DNA of 37,766 nt from JAEUUM01 sp038326165 (GTDB lineage: Bacteria > Bacteroidota > Bacteroidia > Chitinophagales > Saprospiraceae). Shown one piece after another: positions 25,101 through 34,421 of the stretch; the stretch's first letter is position 1; the number at the start of each line of letters is the position of its first letter. A program made the position numbers and the translations under genes. Below the pieces are notes generated by a model. The model was given only the letters and a program-made list of their open reading frames with translations, searched no databases and was not told where the DNA came from. The stretch is from assembly GCA_038326165.1 (NCBI GenBank), contig JBBQJT010000036.1, positions 1 to 37,766 on the forward strand. Reading direction: 5' to 3'.

Positions 25101-26315
25101 ATGCAAAAAACGATTGGCCTAATTAAAGAAGGCAAAATACCAGCTGACTCGAGGGTTGCTTTTACTCCAAGTCAGATTGCCGAATTACTCCAATTGGGTT
25201 GGGACATCAAAATTGAATCTTCTAAGAAAAGATGTTATACCGATCAAGAATATGCTTCAATTGGTGCACAGGTACTAGAAGATGTAAGTCAACAAGATAT
25301 ATTGATAGGCATCAAAGAGGTGCCAAAAGATAAATTGGTAAACGGAAAAACATATTTTTTCTTTTCCCACACCATTAAAGAACAAGAACACAACCGGTCC
25401 CTTCTCCAAACCATACTGACCAAGAAGATTACACTAATTGATTATGAAGTTTTGACTGAAAGCAATGGTGAAAGATTGATTGCTTTCGGCAATTGGGCTG
25501 GCATGGTTGGTGCACACAATGCACTTTGGACCTATGGTAAACGTACAAATGCTTTTAGTTTGCCCAGACTTAAAGATCTTGAGCATTATTCTGATGTTTT
25601 AAGCTTTTACAAAAACACGAACTTACCTCCTATTAAAATTGTCTTAACTGGTAAAGGTCGAGTTGCTTCAGGTGCAAAGCAGGTATTAGATGATATGCAA
25701 ATTAAGCAAGTCACTCCAGATGAATATTTGACAAAAGAGTTTGTGTATCCTGTTTATACCCAATTGGATTGTCTTGATTATGTCTTAAAAAAGGATGGGA
25801 CAAGTTTTGAAAAAAAGGAATATTATCAATTTCCTGAACGATTTGATATGGCTTTCATGAAATATTTGAAAATTTCCGATATCATGATCAATGGAATATT
25901 TTGGAATGACAAATCACCAGCATTTTTCTCAGCATCGGAACTCAGCCAAACAAGATTAAAGTTAAGTGTTATAGCGGATGTGACATGTGATATTGCGCCA
26001 AATTCTTCAATTCCTTGTACGCTCAGAGCCACAACCATTGACAATCCTGTTTTTGGTTACCACATTCATCGAATGGAAGAGGTAGATCCGCATCAAAAAG
26101 ATGTGATTGACATCATGTCTATCGATAATTTACCAAACGAACTGCCAAGAGATGCCTCTGAAAGTTTTGGCAAAGCCTTTATTAAATATATTCTTCCTGA
26201 GCTTTCAAAATCAGATAGTGATATACTTAAAAGGGGAACAATTGCCTCAAATGGCAGTTTAACTACAAATTTTGAATACCTTTCAAATTATGTTGCTGGC
26301 GTCAAAAGCCACTAA
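25101..26315 (+). CDS. Saccharopine dehydrogenase-like NAD(P)-dependent oxidoreductase
   Basis: 404 aa. The N-terminus IGLIKEGKIPADSRVAFTPS is the AlaDh/PNT-type domain shared by alanine dehydrogenase, transhydrogenase and Lys1-type saccharopine dehydrogenase. GVRIGIKEVP-like text (DILIGIKEVPKDKL), YFFFSHTIKEQEHNRSL and LIAFGNWAGMVGAHNALWT follow. The nucleotide-binding domain starts at IKIVLTGKGRVASGAKQVLD. The C-terminal part, VIADVTCDIAPNSSIPCTL with ATTIDNPVF, resembles fungal saccharopine dehydrogenase (lysine-forming) more than alanine dehydrogenase. Substrate is therefore uncertain: a lysine/saccharopine-type reaction is my best guess. No lysine-pathway neighbour is present. It is transcribed alone, divergent from the small secreted protein. 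Confidence 0.8.
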   Translation: MQKTIGLIKEGKIPADSRVAFTPSQIAELLQLGWDIKIESSKKRCYTDQEYASIGAQVLEDVSQQDILIGIKEVPKDKLVNGKTYFFFSHTIKEQEHNRSLLQTILTKKITLIDYEVLTESNGERLIAFGNWAGMVGAHNALWTYGKRTNAFSLPRLKDLEHYSDVLSFYKNTNLPPIKIVLTGKGRVASGAKQVLDDMQIKQVTPDEYLTKEFVYPVYTQLDCLDYVLKKDGTSFEKKEYYQFPERFDMAFMKYLKISDIMINGIFWNDKSPAFFSASELSQTRLKLSVIADVTCDIAPNSSIPCTLRATTIDNPVFGYHIHRMEEVDPHQKDVIDIMSIDNLPNELPRDASESFGKAFIKYILPELSKSDSDILKRGTIASNGSLTTNFEYLSNYVAGVKSH

Positions 26316-26372
26316 TCTAAAAAAAGAATAATTAAGTTTCTTCAATCATACCCTAGGTTCTTATAGTGGAAT

Positions 26373-26380
26373 TAACTTTG
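26373..26380 (+). promoter_or_regulatory. Predicted -7 box TAACTTTG for the ABC-F gene
   Basis: An exact TAnnTTTG match 22 bases before the ATG at 26403, giving a leader of about 17 nt. No convincing -33 box. Confidence 0.4.
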
Positions 26381-26402
26381 TGTCAAATTTCACAACACAA
26401 AC

Positions 26403-28040
26403 ATGCTCAGTACACACAATATAGGCCTACAATATGGGAAAAGAGTTCTTTTTGATGAAGTCAGCCTTAATTTTACTACAGGAAATTGCTACGGCGTAAT
26501 TGGTGCTAATGGTGCTGGTAAGTCCACTTTTGTAAAAATCCTATCTGGAGAAATTGATCCGACACGCGGTTCTGTTTCACTTGAACCTGGTAATCGTATG
26601 GCGGTTCTCAAACAGAATCATTTTGCTTACGACGATTTTGATGTATTAACCACCGTGATGATGGGCTTTGAGGAACTTTACCAAATTAACGAACAAAAAA
26701 ACGCTATCTATATGAATCCTGATGCCACTGAGGCTGATGGAATGCTGGCAGCAGAATTGGAATCTAGGTATGGCGAAATGGGAGGATGGACAGCTGAAAG
26801 TGACGCCGCTGAGTTGTTGTGCAACCTAGGAATTGATGTTGAATTTCACTACCAAAAACTTGCATCCCTTTCTGGTCCACAAAAAATAAAGGTATTATTG
26901 GCTCAAGCACTTTTTGGAAACCCCGATTTCCTATTGCTTGATGAGCCTACCAACGATTTAGATACTGAAACTATAATGTGGTTGAGCGATTTCTTGGCTG
27001 ATTATAAAAATTGTGTTATTGTGGTATCCCACGACAGACACTTTTTGGATATGGTTTGTACTCACGTAGTTGACATTGACTTCCAAAAGGTCAGAATTTA
27101 CTCTGGAAACTATAGCTTTTGGTACTTATCAAGTCAATTGGCTTTGAAACAAATGCAAGATAAGAATGCAAAAATTGATAAAAAGCGACAGGAAATGCAA
27201 GAGTTCATTGCTCGATTCTCTGCAAACGCATCCAAATCAAAACAAGCAACTTCAAGAAAGAAAGCATTAGACAAATTAAATCTTGATGATATTCAACCAT
27301 CTAGCAGAAAATATCCATTTATTTTCTTCAAATCAGAACGTGAACCTGGTAATGAACTTTTCAGATGCAACAACCTTGGAAAAAGAAAGCCTAACGGGGA
27401 TTGGTACTTCAGAAATGTAAACATTCAATTCAACAAAGGTGAAAAGGCGGGCCTTATTAGTCGAGATCCTTTGATAGCAACAACATTTTACCAAGTAATT
27501 TCAGGAAACGAACCAGCTGATGAAGGGAATATTGAATTTGGACAAACTATTACGTTTGAATATCTTCCCTTAGAAAATACAGAATATTTTAGTGGTGATC
27601 AAGATATTGATTTGATAAACTGGTTGCGACAATACTCTAAAGAAAAAGATGAACAATTTATACGTGGATTTTTGGGTAAAATGTTGTTTTCCGGAGAAGA
27701 GGTTTACAAGAAAGTTGGCGTCTTATCAGGAGGTGAGAAAGTGAGATGTATGTTGTCTAAAATGATGTTGGCTGGACCTAACTTTCTTATTATTGATGAA
27801 CCTACCAATCACCTTGACTTGGAATCAATTACTACATTCAACAATGCTTTGACCAATTTTTCTTCAAGCCTTTTTATAAGTTCTCATGACCAAGAGTTTA
27901 TGAATACAGTGGCAAATAGAATTCTTGAGTTTACACCCAATGGCATGATTGATAGATTAATGACATACGATGAATACTTTCAATCGGCAGAAATTAAAGA
28001 AATTAGAAACAGCAAATATGAAGGCATGACAATGACATAA
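26403..28040 (+). CDS. YbiT-type ABC-F ATPase with a degenerate second ATP site
   Basis: 545 aa, two ABC domains and no membrane segment, so an ABC-F protein acting on ribosomes. It resembles E. coli YbiT along its length, e.g. SFVSRFSANASKSRQATSR of YbiT against FIARFSANASKSKQATSRK in the inter-domain linker. Domain 1 has an intact Walker A (GANGAGKST, 34-42), a weak signature (LSGPQKIKVL) and Walker B LLLDEPTNDLD with SHDRHF. Domain 2 has an intact signature (LSGGEKVRCM), Walker B LIIDEPTNHLD and SHDQEF, but its Walker A is replaced by GLISRDPLIATT (350-361), lacking the Gly-Lys-Ser/Thr. Since each ATP site pairs one Walker A with the other domain's signature, site 1 looks complete and site 2 dead on both sides. 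It is probably a housekeeping translation factor rather than a resistance protein. Confidence 0.9.
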   Translation: MLSTHNIGLQYGKRVLFDEVSLNFTTGNCYGVIGANGAGKSTFVKILSGEIDPTRGSVSLEPGNRMAVLKQNHFAYDDFDVLTTVMMGFEELYQINEQKNAIYMNPDATEADGMLAAELESRYGEMGGWTAESDAAELLCNLGIDVEFHYQKLASLSGPQKIKVLLAQALFGNPDFLLLDEPTNDLDTETIMWLSDFLADYKNCVIVVSHDRHFLDMVCTHVVDIDFQKVRIYSGNYSFWYLSSQLALKQMQDKNAKIDKKRQEMQEFIARFSANASKSKQATSRKKALDKLNLDDIQPSSRKYPFIFFKSEREPGNELFRCNNLGKRKPNGDWYFRNVNIQFNKGEKAGLISRDPLIATTFYQVISGNEPADEGNIEFGQTITFEYLPLENTEYFSGDQDIDLINWLRQYSKEKDEQFIRGFLGKMLFSGEEVYKKVGVLSGGEKVRCMLSKMMLAGPNFLIIDEPTNHLDLESITTFNNALTNFSSSLFISSHDQEFMNTVANRILEFTPNGMIDRLMTYDEYFQSAEIKEIRNSKYEGMTMT

Positions 28041-28107
28041 TTTGACTTTTTGTTTAAAAGGCTGCAACTTTGGGGCCTAAACTTAATCCTCCGTATCTTA
28101 GATAACC

Positions 28108-29988
28108 ATGAACCATATCTTCATTGCTTTTTTATTTTTTACCCTTTGTACCTGTGAGAAATCTAGTGCTCAATTAAGTATTCCTTTTGAGCCCCAACCA
28201 ATTCAGCTCAATTCGTTTTCTGAATCAAAAATAGTGATTTCGAAGCCCGATATTCAAAAAGCAAAGGATGAAGACGCAAAGTCAGATAAATTACGTGTTG
28301 GTTTACCAATATTTGTAGATATTGATCCTCTTTATAACGGTAAATGGCATAAAACGAATGGCACGAAGCAAATTTGGACCCTTCCAATTCACGTTCCTGA
28401 TGCCTCAGGGCTTTCCTTTTGTTTTGACAATTGGGAACTTCCCATTGGAGCGAGGTTTTTCGTTCTTACTAAAGACGGAAAAAAAATTGCTGGTGCTTAT
28501 ACGAATAACAACAACAACAAGAATAAAAGCTTCACAATATCTCCTGTTCGAGGAGAAGAGGTAATTCTTCAACTTGAATTGCCCAGTCTTGTAAAGCCCA
28601 AAAATTTATTTCACCTCAATAAGATTTACTATATCTACGAAAAAGATAACGCTACTCAATTGCTTCAGAATCCAAATGATCCAGGATTTCTTGCTTCCTT
28701 ATCATGTCAAATCAATGTAAATTGCCCAGAAGGGAATCCAGTCAAAAAGCAAAAAGATGGAGTAGTCCGAATTTTATTTACTGGTCAAACAGGTATGTTT
28801 TTCTGCTCGGGCAGCCTTATGAATAATACAGCCAAAGACAGTACTCCTTATATCCTAACTGGATACCATTGTGAATTTGGCATTATTCCACTCTACGAGA
28901 ATTTTATTTTTTACTTTGGATGGGAGGCTCCTGAATGTGGTCAACCCATCATTGAACCAGGTTATAAAACACTAACTGGATGCACTTTAGTAGCCCACCG
29001 AGAACAAAGTGATTTTACGTTATTGAAGTTGAATAATAACATTCCTTCTACCTATCCAGTTTGCTACAATGGATGGAACAAGTCCTTGACCAAGAATCCA
29101 CAAAAAGGAATTATGGTTCATCATCCGATGGGCGATATGAAAAAAGTTAGCATTGATAATGTTCCTGCAGTAATCTGGAACAATTCTGTCAATTGGAGCA
29201 ATGGAATAACTACCCCTGCACAAAACCATTTCAGAGTAGGCTTTGATAAAGGAACTTCTGAAGCAGGAAGCAGCGGAGCGCCATTATTTGATGAAAATAG
29301 TCGAGTAGTTGGCCAATTGAACGGCGGTTCTGCTAATTGTCAATTCTCCACTTTATTTATTGGCCGGCTAGCGAAGTCTTGGAATGATGGGGCAACCCCA
29401 GAAACTCGACTTAAGGATTGGCTTGATCCATTGAACCTTGGGAAAGATACCATTGGAAGTATCTCCGTGCAAGGAAGCCCTTCTGTAACACTATCGGGTA
29501 GAATTACCAATTCAAAAGAAAGTCCGTTATTTGGAGTCGTTGTAAGCTTATCTGGTCCCAATCCTCAAGTAGTTCAAACCGATAGCAATGGTAAATACAC
29601 GTTTTATAACGTTGAGTCAAATCTACCACTTACGATTACGCCAATATATAATACCTTCCCCATGGATGGGGTTTCTGCAACAGATCTTTTAATTGTCAAC
29701 CGTTTCATTTTAGGCCAAAAAGCTTTAGGTAACCGTCAAAAAGTAGCTGCTGATGTCACCCAAAATAATTTCATAAGTGCACCAGACCTTCTGGAAATCA
29801 ATAGAATGATCCTTGGCAAACAATTTCAATGGCCCAACAATACCAATTGGATGATGATAACCCCAAATTTTATTTATCCCAATGGACCGGGCTCCAAAAT
29901 ATTCAGAAGTCTTACTACTTCAGTTGATGTTTTGAATCTTGATTTTGTTGCCGTTAAAATAGGAGACGTCACTGGCACTATTGATTAG
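28108..29988 (+). CDS. Secreted lysyl-endopeptidase-like serine protease with dockerin-like tail
   Basis: 626 aa with signal peptide MNHIFIAFLFFTLCTCEKSS then AQ. Residues about 25-190 form a beta-rich propeptide-like region. The trypsin-fold protease follows: CSGSLMNNTAKDSTPYILTG with catalytic His254 in GYHC, Asp302 in SDFTLLKL, and Ser389 in GTSEAGSSGAPLFDE. This layout matches lysyl endopeptidase (Achromobacter protease I type) of family S1. Residues about 455-515 are a carboxypeptidase-regulatory-like sandwich, running into a dockerin-like pair at about 520-570 (GVSATDLLIVNRFILGQKA, AADVTQNNFISAPDLLEINR). The protein ends at VAVKIGDVTGTID with no T9SS sorting domain, unlike its module-sharing neighbours. 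Its stop is 5 bp from the convergent dnaE2 stop, so no terminator fits between them. Confidence 0.85.
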   Translation: MNHIFIAFLFFTLCTCEKSSAQLSIPFEPQPIQLNSFSESKIVISKPDIQKAKDEDAKSDKLRVGLPIFVDIDPLYNGKWHKTNGTKQIWTLPIHVPDASGLSFCFDNWELPIGARFFVLTKDGKKIAGAYTNNNNNKNKSFTISPVRGEEVILQLELPSLVKPKNLFHLNKIYYIYEKDNATQLLQNPNDPGFLASLSCQINVNCPEGNPVKKQKDGVVRILFTGQTGMFFCSGSLMNNTAKDSTPYILTGYHCEFGIIPLYENFIFYFGWEAPECGQPIIEPGYKTLTGCTLVAHREQSDFTLLKLNNNIPSTYPVCYNGWNKSLTKNPQKGIMVHHPMGDMKKVSIDNVPAVIWNNSVNWSNGITTPAQNHFRVGFDKGTSEAGSSGAPLFDENSRVVGQLNGGSANCQFSTLFIGRLAKSWNDGATPETRLKDWLDPLNLGKDTIGSISVQGSPSVTLSGRITNSKESPLFGVVVSLSGPNPQVVQTDSNGKYTFYNVESNLPLTITPIYNTFPMDGVSATDLLIVNRFILGQKALGNRQKVAADVTQNNFISAPDLLEINRMILGKQFQWPNNTNWMMITPNFIYPNGPGSKIFRSLTTSVDVLNLDFVAVKIGDVTGTID

Positions 29989-29993
29989 CAATG

Positions 29994-32936
29994 TCAATAT
30001 CTCCCATCGCTTACAAAAGGAAGCTTATCCATCCATTCTACTTCTAAACTGGGAAAACCAAAATCCAATACTACTTTGCCTTTCATGTGGTAAATCCCTT
30101 TCCCTTTAAATGGATACTTCCGCAATGATGGGGGAAAATGAACCGTATCAAAAAAAAGCCCATTGCCATCTACCCACGTCCCAAAGTACATCAACTCTCC
30201 TTTGATCGTTGTAACCGGTTTATTAGTAACATGATAGCCAGTCATGCTTATCCGTTTGCCTTCATATTTCATGATATCCAAAGCAGGTACAGCAATGGGA
30301 AGCTTGCCAACGACCAAGTCAAATGGTGAACAAAGCGAAAAACCCAACAATTCTATTTCATCAAATGCTTGATCAAAGTCACCCTCCAAAAGTACTGGCA
30401 GGGTAAATGACTCATGCTCATCTTTGAATAAATGGATACCTTCACTGACTTTTGAGGCAGGATTGTAAACAGCATTCTTCTCCCACATGAGTTCATATTT
30501 ACTTTGTCCTGTAAACCTAAAAGCACCAATACGGATGAGTAAATCCAATTGATCAGAGGCGAGGTCAATCCTTCCAGTAAAATCTGCCAAACTTTTGAAA
30601 GCGCCCCCATGATCGCGCTCTTCCTCTATTATTTGCGACAGTTTTGCCTCCATCCCAGATAAATGTACAAATCCCAGATACACATCAATTCCATATATAC
30701 AAGTGAGGCGTCGGCTGAAATTAATGCAGGGAGGGTGAATCCGTGCGCCTCTCATACGAGCTTCATGCACATAAAGCTCTGTACTATAAAATCCGCCAAA
30801 ATTATTGATCACACCCACCATAAACTCCAGTGGATAATAAGTTTTAAGATAAAGACTCTGGAACGATTCGGCTGCATAACTGGCAGAATGTGCCTTACAG
30901 AAAGAATAACCGCTAAAACTTTCTACTTGTCGCCATACTTCTTGTGACAGTTCATCAGAATAACCCCGTTGCTTGCAGTTATTGAAGAATTTTGCCATAA
31001 GTCGATCAAAAGTGTCCGATTGTTTCTTCTTCCCACTCATTATCCGGCGCAACACATCTGATTCATCAAGATCAAGACCAGCAAAATGATGTACAATTTT
31101 CATCACATCTTCCTGATATACCATCACACCATAAGTCTCACCCAAATGTTCTTGAAACACAGGGTGTATGTATTCAAAGGAATGCGGATGATGAAATCTA
31201 TGAATGTACTCCCTCATCATACCAGATTTAGCTACTCCAGGTCTAATAATGGAACTCGCAGCTACCAAATGAATATAATCATCGCATTTTATTTTTGAAA
31301 GTAAGCCACGCATAGCTGGAGATTCAATATAAAAGCATCCAATACATTGTCCCGAACGCAACTGCTCGCGCACTCGAGGATCGTTCTTGATACGAGGAAT
31401 ATCATGAATATCTACACTTTCATTTCGATTCTGCCTCACCAGATCCACAGCATCCTTAATATGTCCCAAGCCCCGTTGACTCAATATATCAAACTTATGA
31501 AAATGAAGATCTTCCGCTCCATACATGTCGAAATGTGTGATAGGAAAGCCTTTAGGCATCATTTGTAAAGCAGTATGATAAAACATAGGCCGCTCGCTAA
31601 TAATGATTCCTCCTGCATGAATGGATAAATAATTGGGAAATCCCTCTAACAATTTTCCATACTTAAAGATGGCATCAGCCAAGGGATGATGTCTGTCACG
31701 CGCCTTAGGCTCATTAATAATTAAGTCAATATCAGCTTTTGGTAATCCTGCAACTTTGCCCAGCTCTCTAACAATAGAGCGTCCTTTGAAAGTATTGTAT
31801 GTGGCTAGTAGAGCAGTATGCTCCTTACCATATCGCTTAAAAATATAGTCCGTTACATCATCCCTATCCGACCAAGAAAAATCGATATCAAAATCAGGAG
31901 GTGAAGTTCTGTATGGATTGATGAATCGCTCAAAATACAAATCCAATTCTATGGGATCAACATCCGTAATGTATAAGCAATAAGCAACCAGAGAATTGGC
32001 ACCACTCCCTCTTCCTACATGATGATAACCCACCGACTGGCCATAGCGAATAATATCCCATGTAATCAGGAAATACGGTGCAAACCCCAGCTTGTCAATT
32101 ACTTTCAATTCACGTTGAATCCGTTCCACTGCATTGCCCAATTGCTTTCCGCTGTATCGCCGAACAACACCATTGTTGGTAAGCTTGTGAAGAAGGCGCA
32201 TATCGCCATCAGCAGATCCTGTGAAACTATTGCGGTTATTGGCATTATTAGATGGCATCTCAATACTGCAACTATCCAACAAAGCTTGGGTATTTTCAAC
32301 AATTTTAGGGTATGCTTCATAAAATTTCAGCAAGGATGTTAGATCATAAAATAACTCTGTCGGTGCTGCCATATCTTCAGGGACCAATCTGCTTAAAACT
32401 GTATTCCCTTCAATAGCACGCAATAATTTATGAACGCGATATCCCTCCTTATCAGCAAAAGTAACTGGACTAAAAACTACCATGCGATCAATGTGCCGCT
32501 TCCATTTGGCATGAAATACTTTATTGACCATCTCAGGTCTAATTCCGATAAACTCATTGGGCTTAAAATGTGCCACTTCTTTAGGTAGTGGTGTCTGGTA
32601 GATAATGTAAACATCCTCCATCCAAGGCGGGACCAAGGGCAATGACTTATCCTCCATAGAATGCATACTCAAAAACCGACACAATTGACTGAATCCCTCT
32701 GCATTTCGGGCTATTCCTGTATACAGAAACTTACTTCCATTCCTGAATTCAATACCCAGTAAGGGACGGATACCATGCGCTTGACATTGACTGATAAACT
32801 CAAAACTAACTGAGGTATTATTGATATCTGTCAATACCATTACATCTATCCCTTTTGCAAATGCCATTGCTGCTAATTGTGCCGGAGATAAAGTTCCGTA
32901 CCTCAAACTAAAATAACTGTGAACACTCAAATACAT
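29994..32936 (-). CDS. dnaE2: Error-prone DNA polymerase III alpha subunit, DnaE2/ImuC-like
   Basis: 980 aa, a C-family polymerase catalytic subunit shorter than replicative DnaE. Catalytic aspartates lie in PPDFDIDFSWSDRDDV (about residues 346-360). Other family blocks are VGRGSGANSLVAYCLYITDV, ALLATYNTFKGRSIVRELG, YLSIHAGGIIISE, YGVMVYQEDVMKIVHHFAG, LRRIMSGKKK and FSGYSFCKAHSASYA. The N-terminal PHP domain is eroded: canonical HxH is LSVH here and ALTDH is LTDI, so metal-dependent proofreading is unlikely. Together with the adjacent DinB-type polymerase on the same strand (152 bp upstream), this is the Bacteroidota version of a damage-inducible mutagenesis cassette. The usual LexA-like repressor gene is not in the window. 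The spacer 32937-33088 holds nothing recognisable. Confidence 0.92.
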   Translation of the reverse strand: MYLSVHSYFSLRYGTLSPAQLAAMAFAKGIDVMVLTDINNTSVSFEFISQCQAHGIRPLLGIEFRNGSKFLYTGIARNAEGFSQLCRFLSMHSMEDKSLPLVPPWMEDVYIIYQTPLPKEVAHFKPNEFIGIRPEMVNKVFHAKWKRHIDRMVVFSPVTFADKEGYRVHKLLRAIEGNTVLSRLVPEDMAAPTELFYDLTSLLKFYEAYPKIVENTQALLDSCSIEMPSNNANNRNSFTGSADGDMRLLHKLTNNGVVRRYSGKQLGNAVERIQRELKVIDKLGFAPYFLITWDIIRYGQSVGYHHVGRGSGANSLVAYCLYITDVDPIELDLYFERFINPYRTSPPDFDIDFSWSDRDDVTDYIFKRYGKEHTALLATYNTFKGRSIVRELGKVAGLPKADIDLIINEPKARDRHHPLADAIFKYGKLLEGFPNYLSIHAGGIIISERPMFYHTALQMMPKGFPITHFDMYGAEDLHFHKFDILSQRGLGHIKDAVDLVRQNRNESVDIHDIPRIKNDPRVREQLRSGQCIGCFYIESPAMRGLLSKIKCDDYIHLVAASSIIRPGVAKSGMMREYIHRFHHPHSFEYIHPVFQEHLGETYGVMVYQEDVMKIVHHFAGLDLDESDVLRRIMSGKKKQSDTFDRLMAKFFNNCKQRGYSDELSQEVWRQVESFSGYSFCKAHSASYAAESFQSLYLKTYYPLEFMVGVINNFGGFYSTELYVHEARMRGARIHPPCINFSRRLTCIYGIDVYLGFVHLSGMEAKLSQIIEEERDHGGAFKSLADFTGRIDLASDQLDLLIRIGAFRFTGQSKYELMWEKNAVYNPASKVSEGIHLFKDEHESFTLPVLLEGDFDQAFDEIELLGFSLCSPFDLVVGKLPIAVPALDIMKYEGKRISMTGYHVTNKPVTTIKGELMYFGTWVDGNGLFFDTVHFPPSLRKYPFKGKGIYHMKGKVVLDFGFPSLEVEWMDKLPFVSDGRY

Positions 32937-33088
32937 GTGCTAAAAACTTAAAATGATTACCCTTTAGATAAAATACTAAAAACTCCTCCGTCACCTACAC
33001 ACATAGGCAAGTCCTTGATGAAAGCAGAGCCACTCCCGTCCTTTCAATCCTAAAATCATTCAGGGTTCCAATACTGCCTCCAATGATA

Positions 33089-34237
33089 CTATGCCTTACA
33101 TGACGATGCCCTTTTGATAGCGTCAGAACCAAATCTATTGCGGATACGATCCATCTGCTGCAGCAATTGAATATCACCAATGGTATCATCAAATAAATTG
33201 ATCTGATAACAACCTCGTACCAAGCCACTGAACCGAACTCCTATGAGTCGGACCAATTGCCTGCGCTGGCATAGCTTATTCAACAGTTCATGAGCATGTT
33301 GTATAAGTACCTTATCCTGAGCTGTATATGGTATCCGATGTTGCATGGTATAAGTATTAAAATCTGCATACCTCAATTTTATGGTAATACAAGAGGTCAA
33401 TCGACCCGTCTGCCTGAGATCAAAAGTCAATTTTGTCACCATGCCCAACAGCACATCACGTAAACGCTGAATATCCACAGTATCCGTTTGAAATGTACGT
33501 TCTGTGGACATCGACTTCTGTTCGTCGTAAGGCACTACCGGACTGTCATCTATTGCATTGGCTTTGAGCCATAGATCCCTGCCATGTAACCCAAACTCCC
33601 TTTCCAGCAGACGCACCGGTATTTCACGCAAAGTTTGTACTGTACGCACCCCCATAAAACTGAGTTTCTTGTACGTTACCTTACCGATGGAAGGAATCTT
33701 GGCAGTAGAAAGTGGGGCTAAAAAATCCCGCTCTGTGCCAGCAGCAATATTGATCGTGCCATTGGGCTTGGCCTCACTTGTTCCTACTTTCGAAACGAGC
33801 TTATTGACCGAAAGACCAAATGAAATAGGGAGACCAGTCTCTGTCATGATGCGCTGCCTCAGCTCTCTTGCCCACTTATAACAACCAAAATATCGGTCCA
33901 AACCCGTCAAGTCAAGATAAAATTCATCAATAGAAGACTTCTCATATATTGGCGCATGTTCAGCTATCACCTCAGTTACCAAGGCAGAATGTCGAGAATA
34001 GGACTCCATGTCACCACGTAATACAATAGCATCTGGGCACAAACGCAAGGCCATCCGCATAGGCATGGCAGACTGAACCCCAAAACGGCGCGCCTCATAA
34101 CTACAAGAGGAAACTACTCCCCTATTACTGGTGCCTCCAATAATGAGTGGTTTCCCTAGAAATGCACTATTACGAAGACATTCTACCGATACAAAGAATG
34201 AATCCAAGTCCATGTGCAAAATTGATTTACTATACAT
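33089..34237 (-). CDS. dinB: DNA polymerase IV, Y-family translesion polymerase
   Basis: 382 aa from the ATG at 34237 (MYSKSILHMDLDSFFVSVE), where the family begins; an in-frame start 93 bases upstream would lie beyond the promoter. The palm has metal-binding HMDLDSFF and KSSIDEFYLDLTG (acidic pair), with SCSYEARRFGVQSAMPMRMA in the fingers and SFGLSVNKLVSKVGTSEAKP. Helix-hairpin-helix DNA binding is in LSTAKIPSIGKVTYKKL. The little-finger region continues through STERTFQTDTVDI, and the tail carries QINLFDD, a likely beta-clamp-binding motif (Q-x-N-L-F), as usual for DinB. It lies upstream of dnaE2 on the same strand and probably heads their operon. A promoter with an embedded palindrome lies at 34288-34318, suggesting repression. 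Confidence 0.93.
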   Translation of the reverse strand: MYSKSILHMDLDSFFVSVECLRNSAFLGKPLIIGGTSNRGVVSSCSYEARRFGVQSAMPMRMALRLCPDAIVLRGDMESYSRHSALVTEVIAEHAPIYEKSSIDEFYLDLTGLDRYFGCYKWARELRQRIMTETGLPISFGLSVNKLVSKVGTSEAKPNGTINIAAGTERDFLAPLSTAKIPSIGKVTYKKLSFMGVRTVQTLREIPVRLLEREFGLHGRDLWLKANAIDDSPVVPYDEQKSMSTERTFQTDTVDIQRLRDVLLGMVTKLTFDLRQTGRLTSCITIKLRYADFNTYTMQHRIPYTAQDKVLIQHAHELLNKLCQRRQLVRLIGVRFSGLVRGCYQINLFDDTIGDIQLLQQMDRIRNRFGSDAIKRASSCKA

Positions 34238-34287
34238 TGCTATTCTCTTTTTTGTTTTATGTTTTATTATCTTAAAACATTTTGTGT

Positions 34288-34318
34288 CAAAAGTAAAACA
34301 AGTTTTAATCAATTGCAA
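34288..34318 (-). promoter_or_regulatory. dinB promoter with palindromic operator candidate
   Basis: On the minus strand TTGC (34315-34318) and an exact -7 box TACTTTTG (34288-34295) are about 19-20 bases apart. The spacer holds the palindrome AAAACTTGTTTT (34295-34306), abutting and overlapping the -7 box by one base. A repressor bound there would block transcription, as expected of a damage-inducible gene. Expected start near 34281; the leader of about 44 nt is A-rich. The palindrome is seen directly; LexA-like control is inferred from the genes. Confidence 0.45.
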
Positions 34319-34421
34319 CACTAGCCTCAAAAAATATCAGAATTAATTTTACTTCTTACTAAATCCTTACTTTTACTTCCAATTAGGAACAATAAAATAT
34401 CAGGTAATCAAACAAAACCAT

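Noticed and set aside
32995..33228. 77-codon minus-strand ORF between dnaE2 and dinB
   Set aside because: It overlaps the dinB 3' end in another frame and has no motif.
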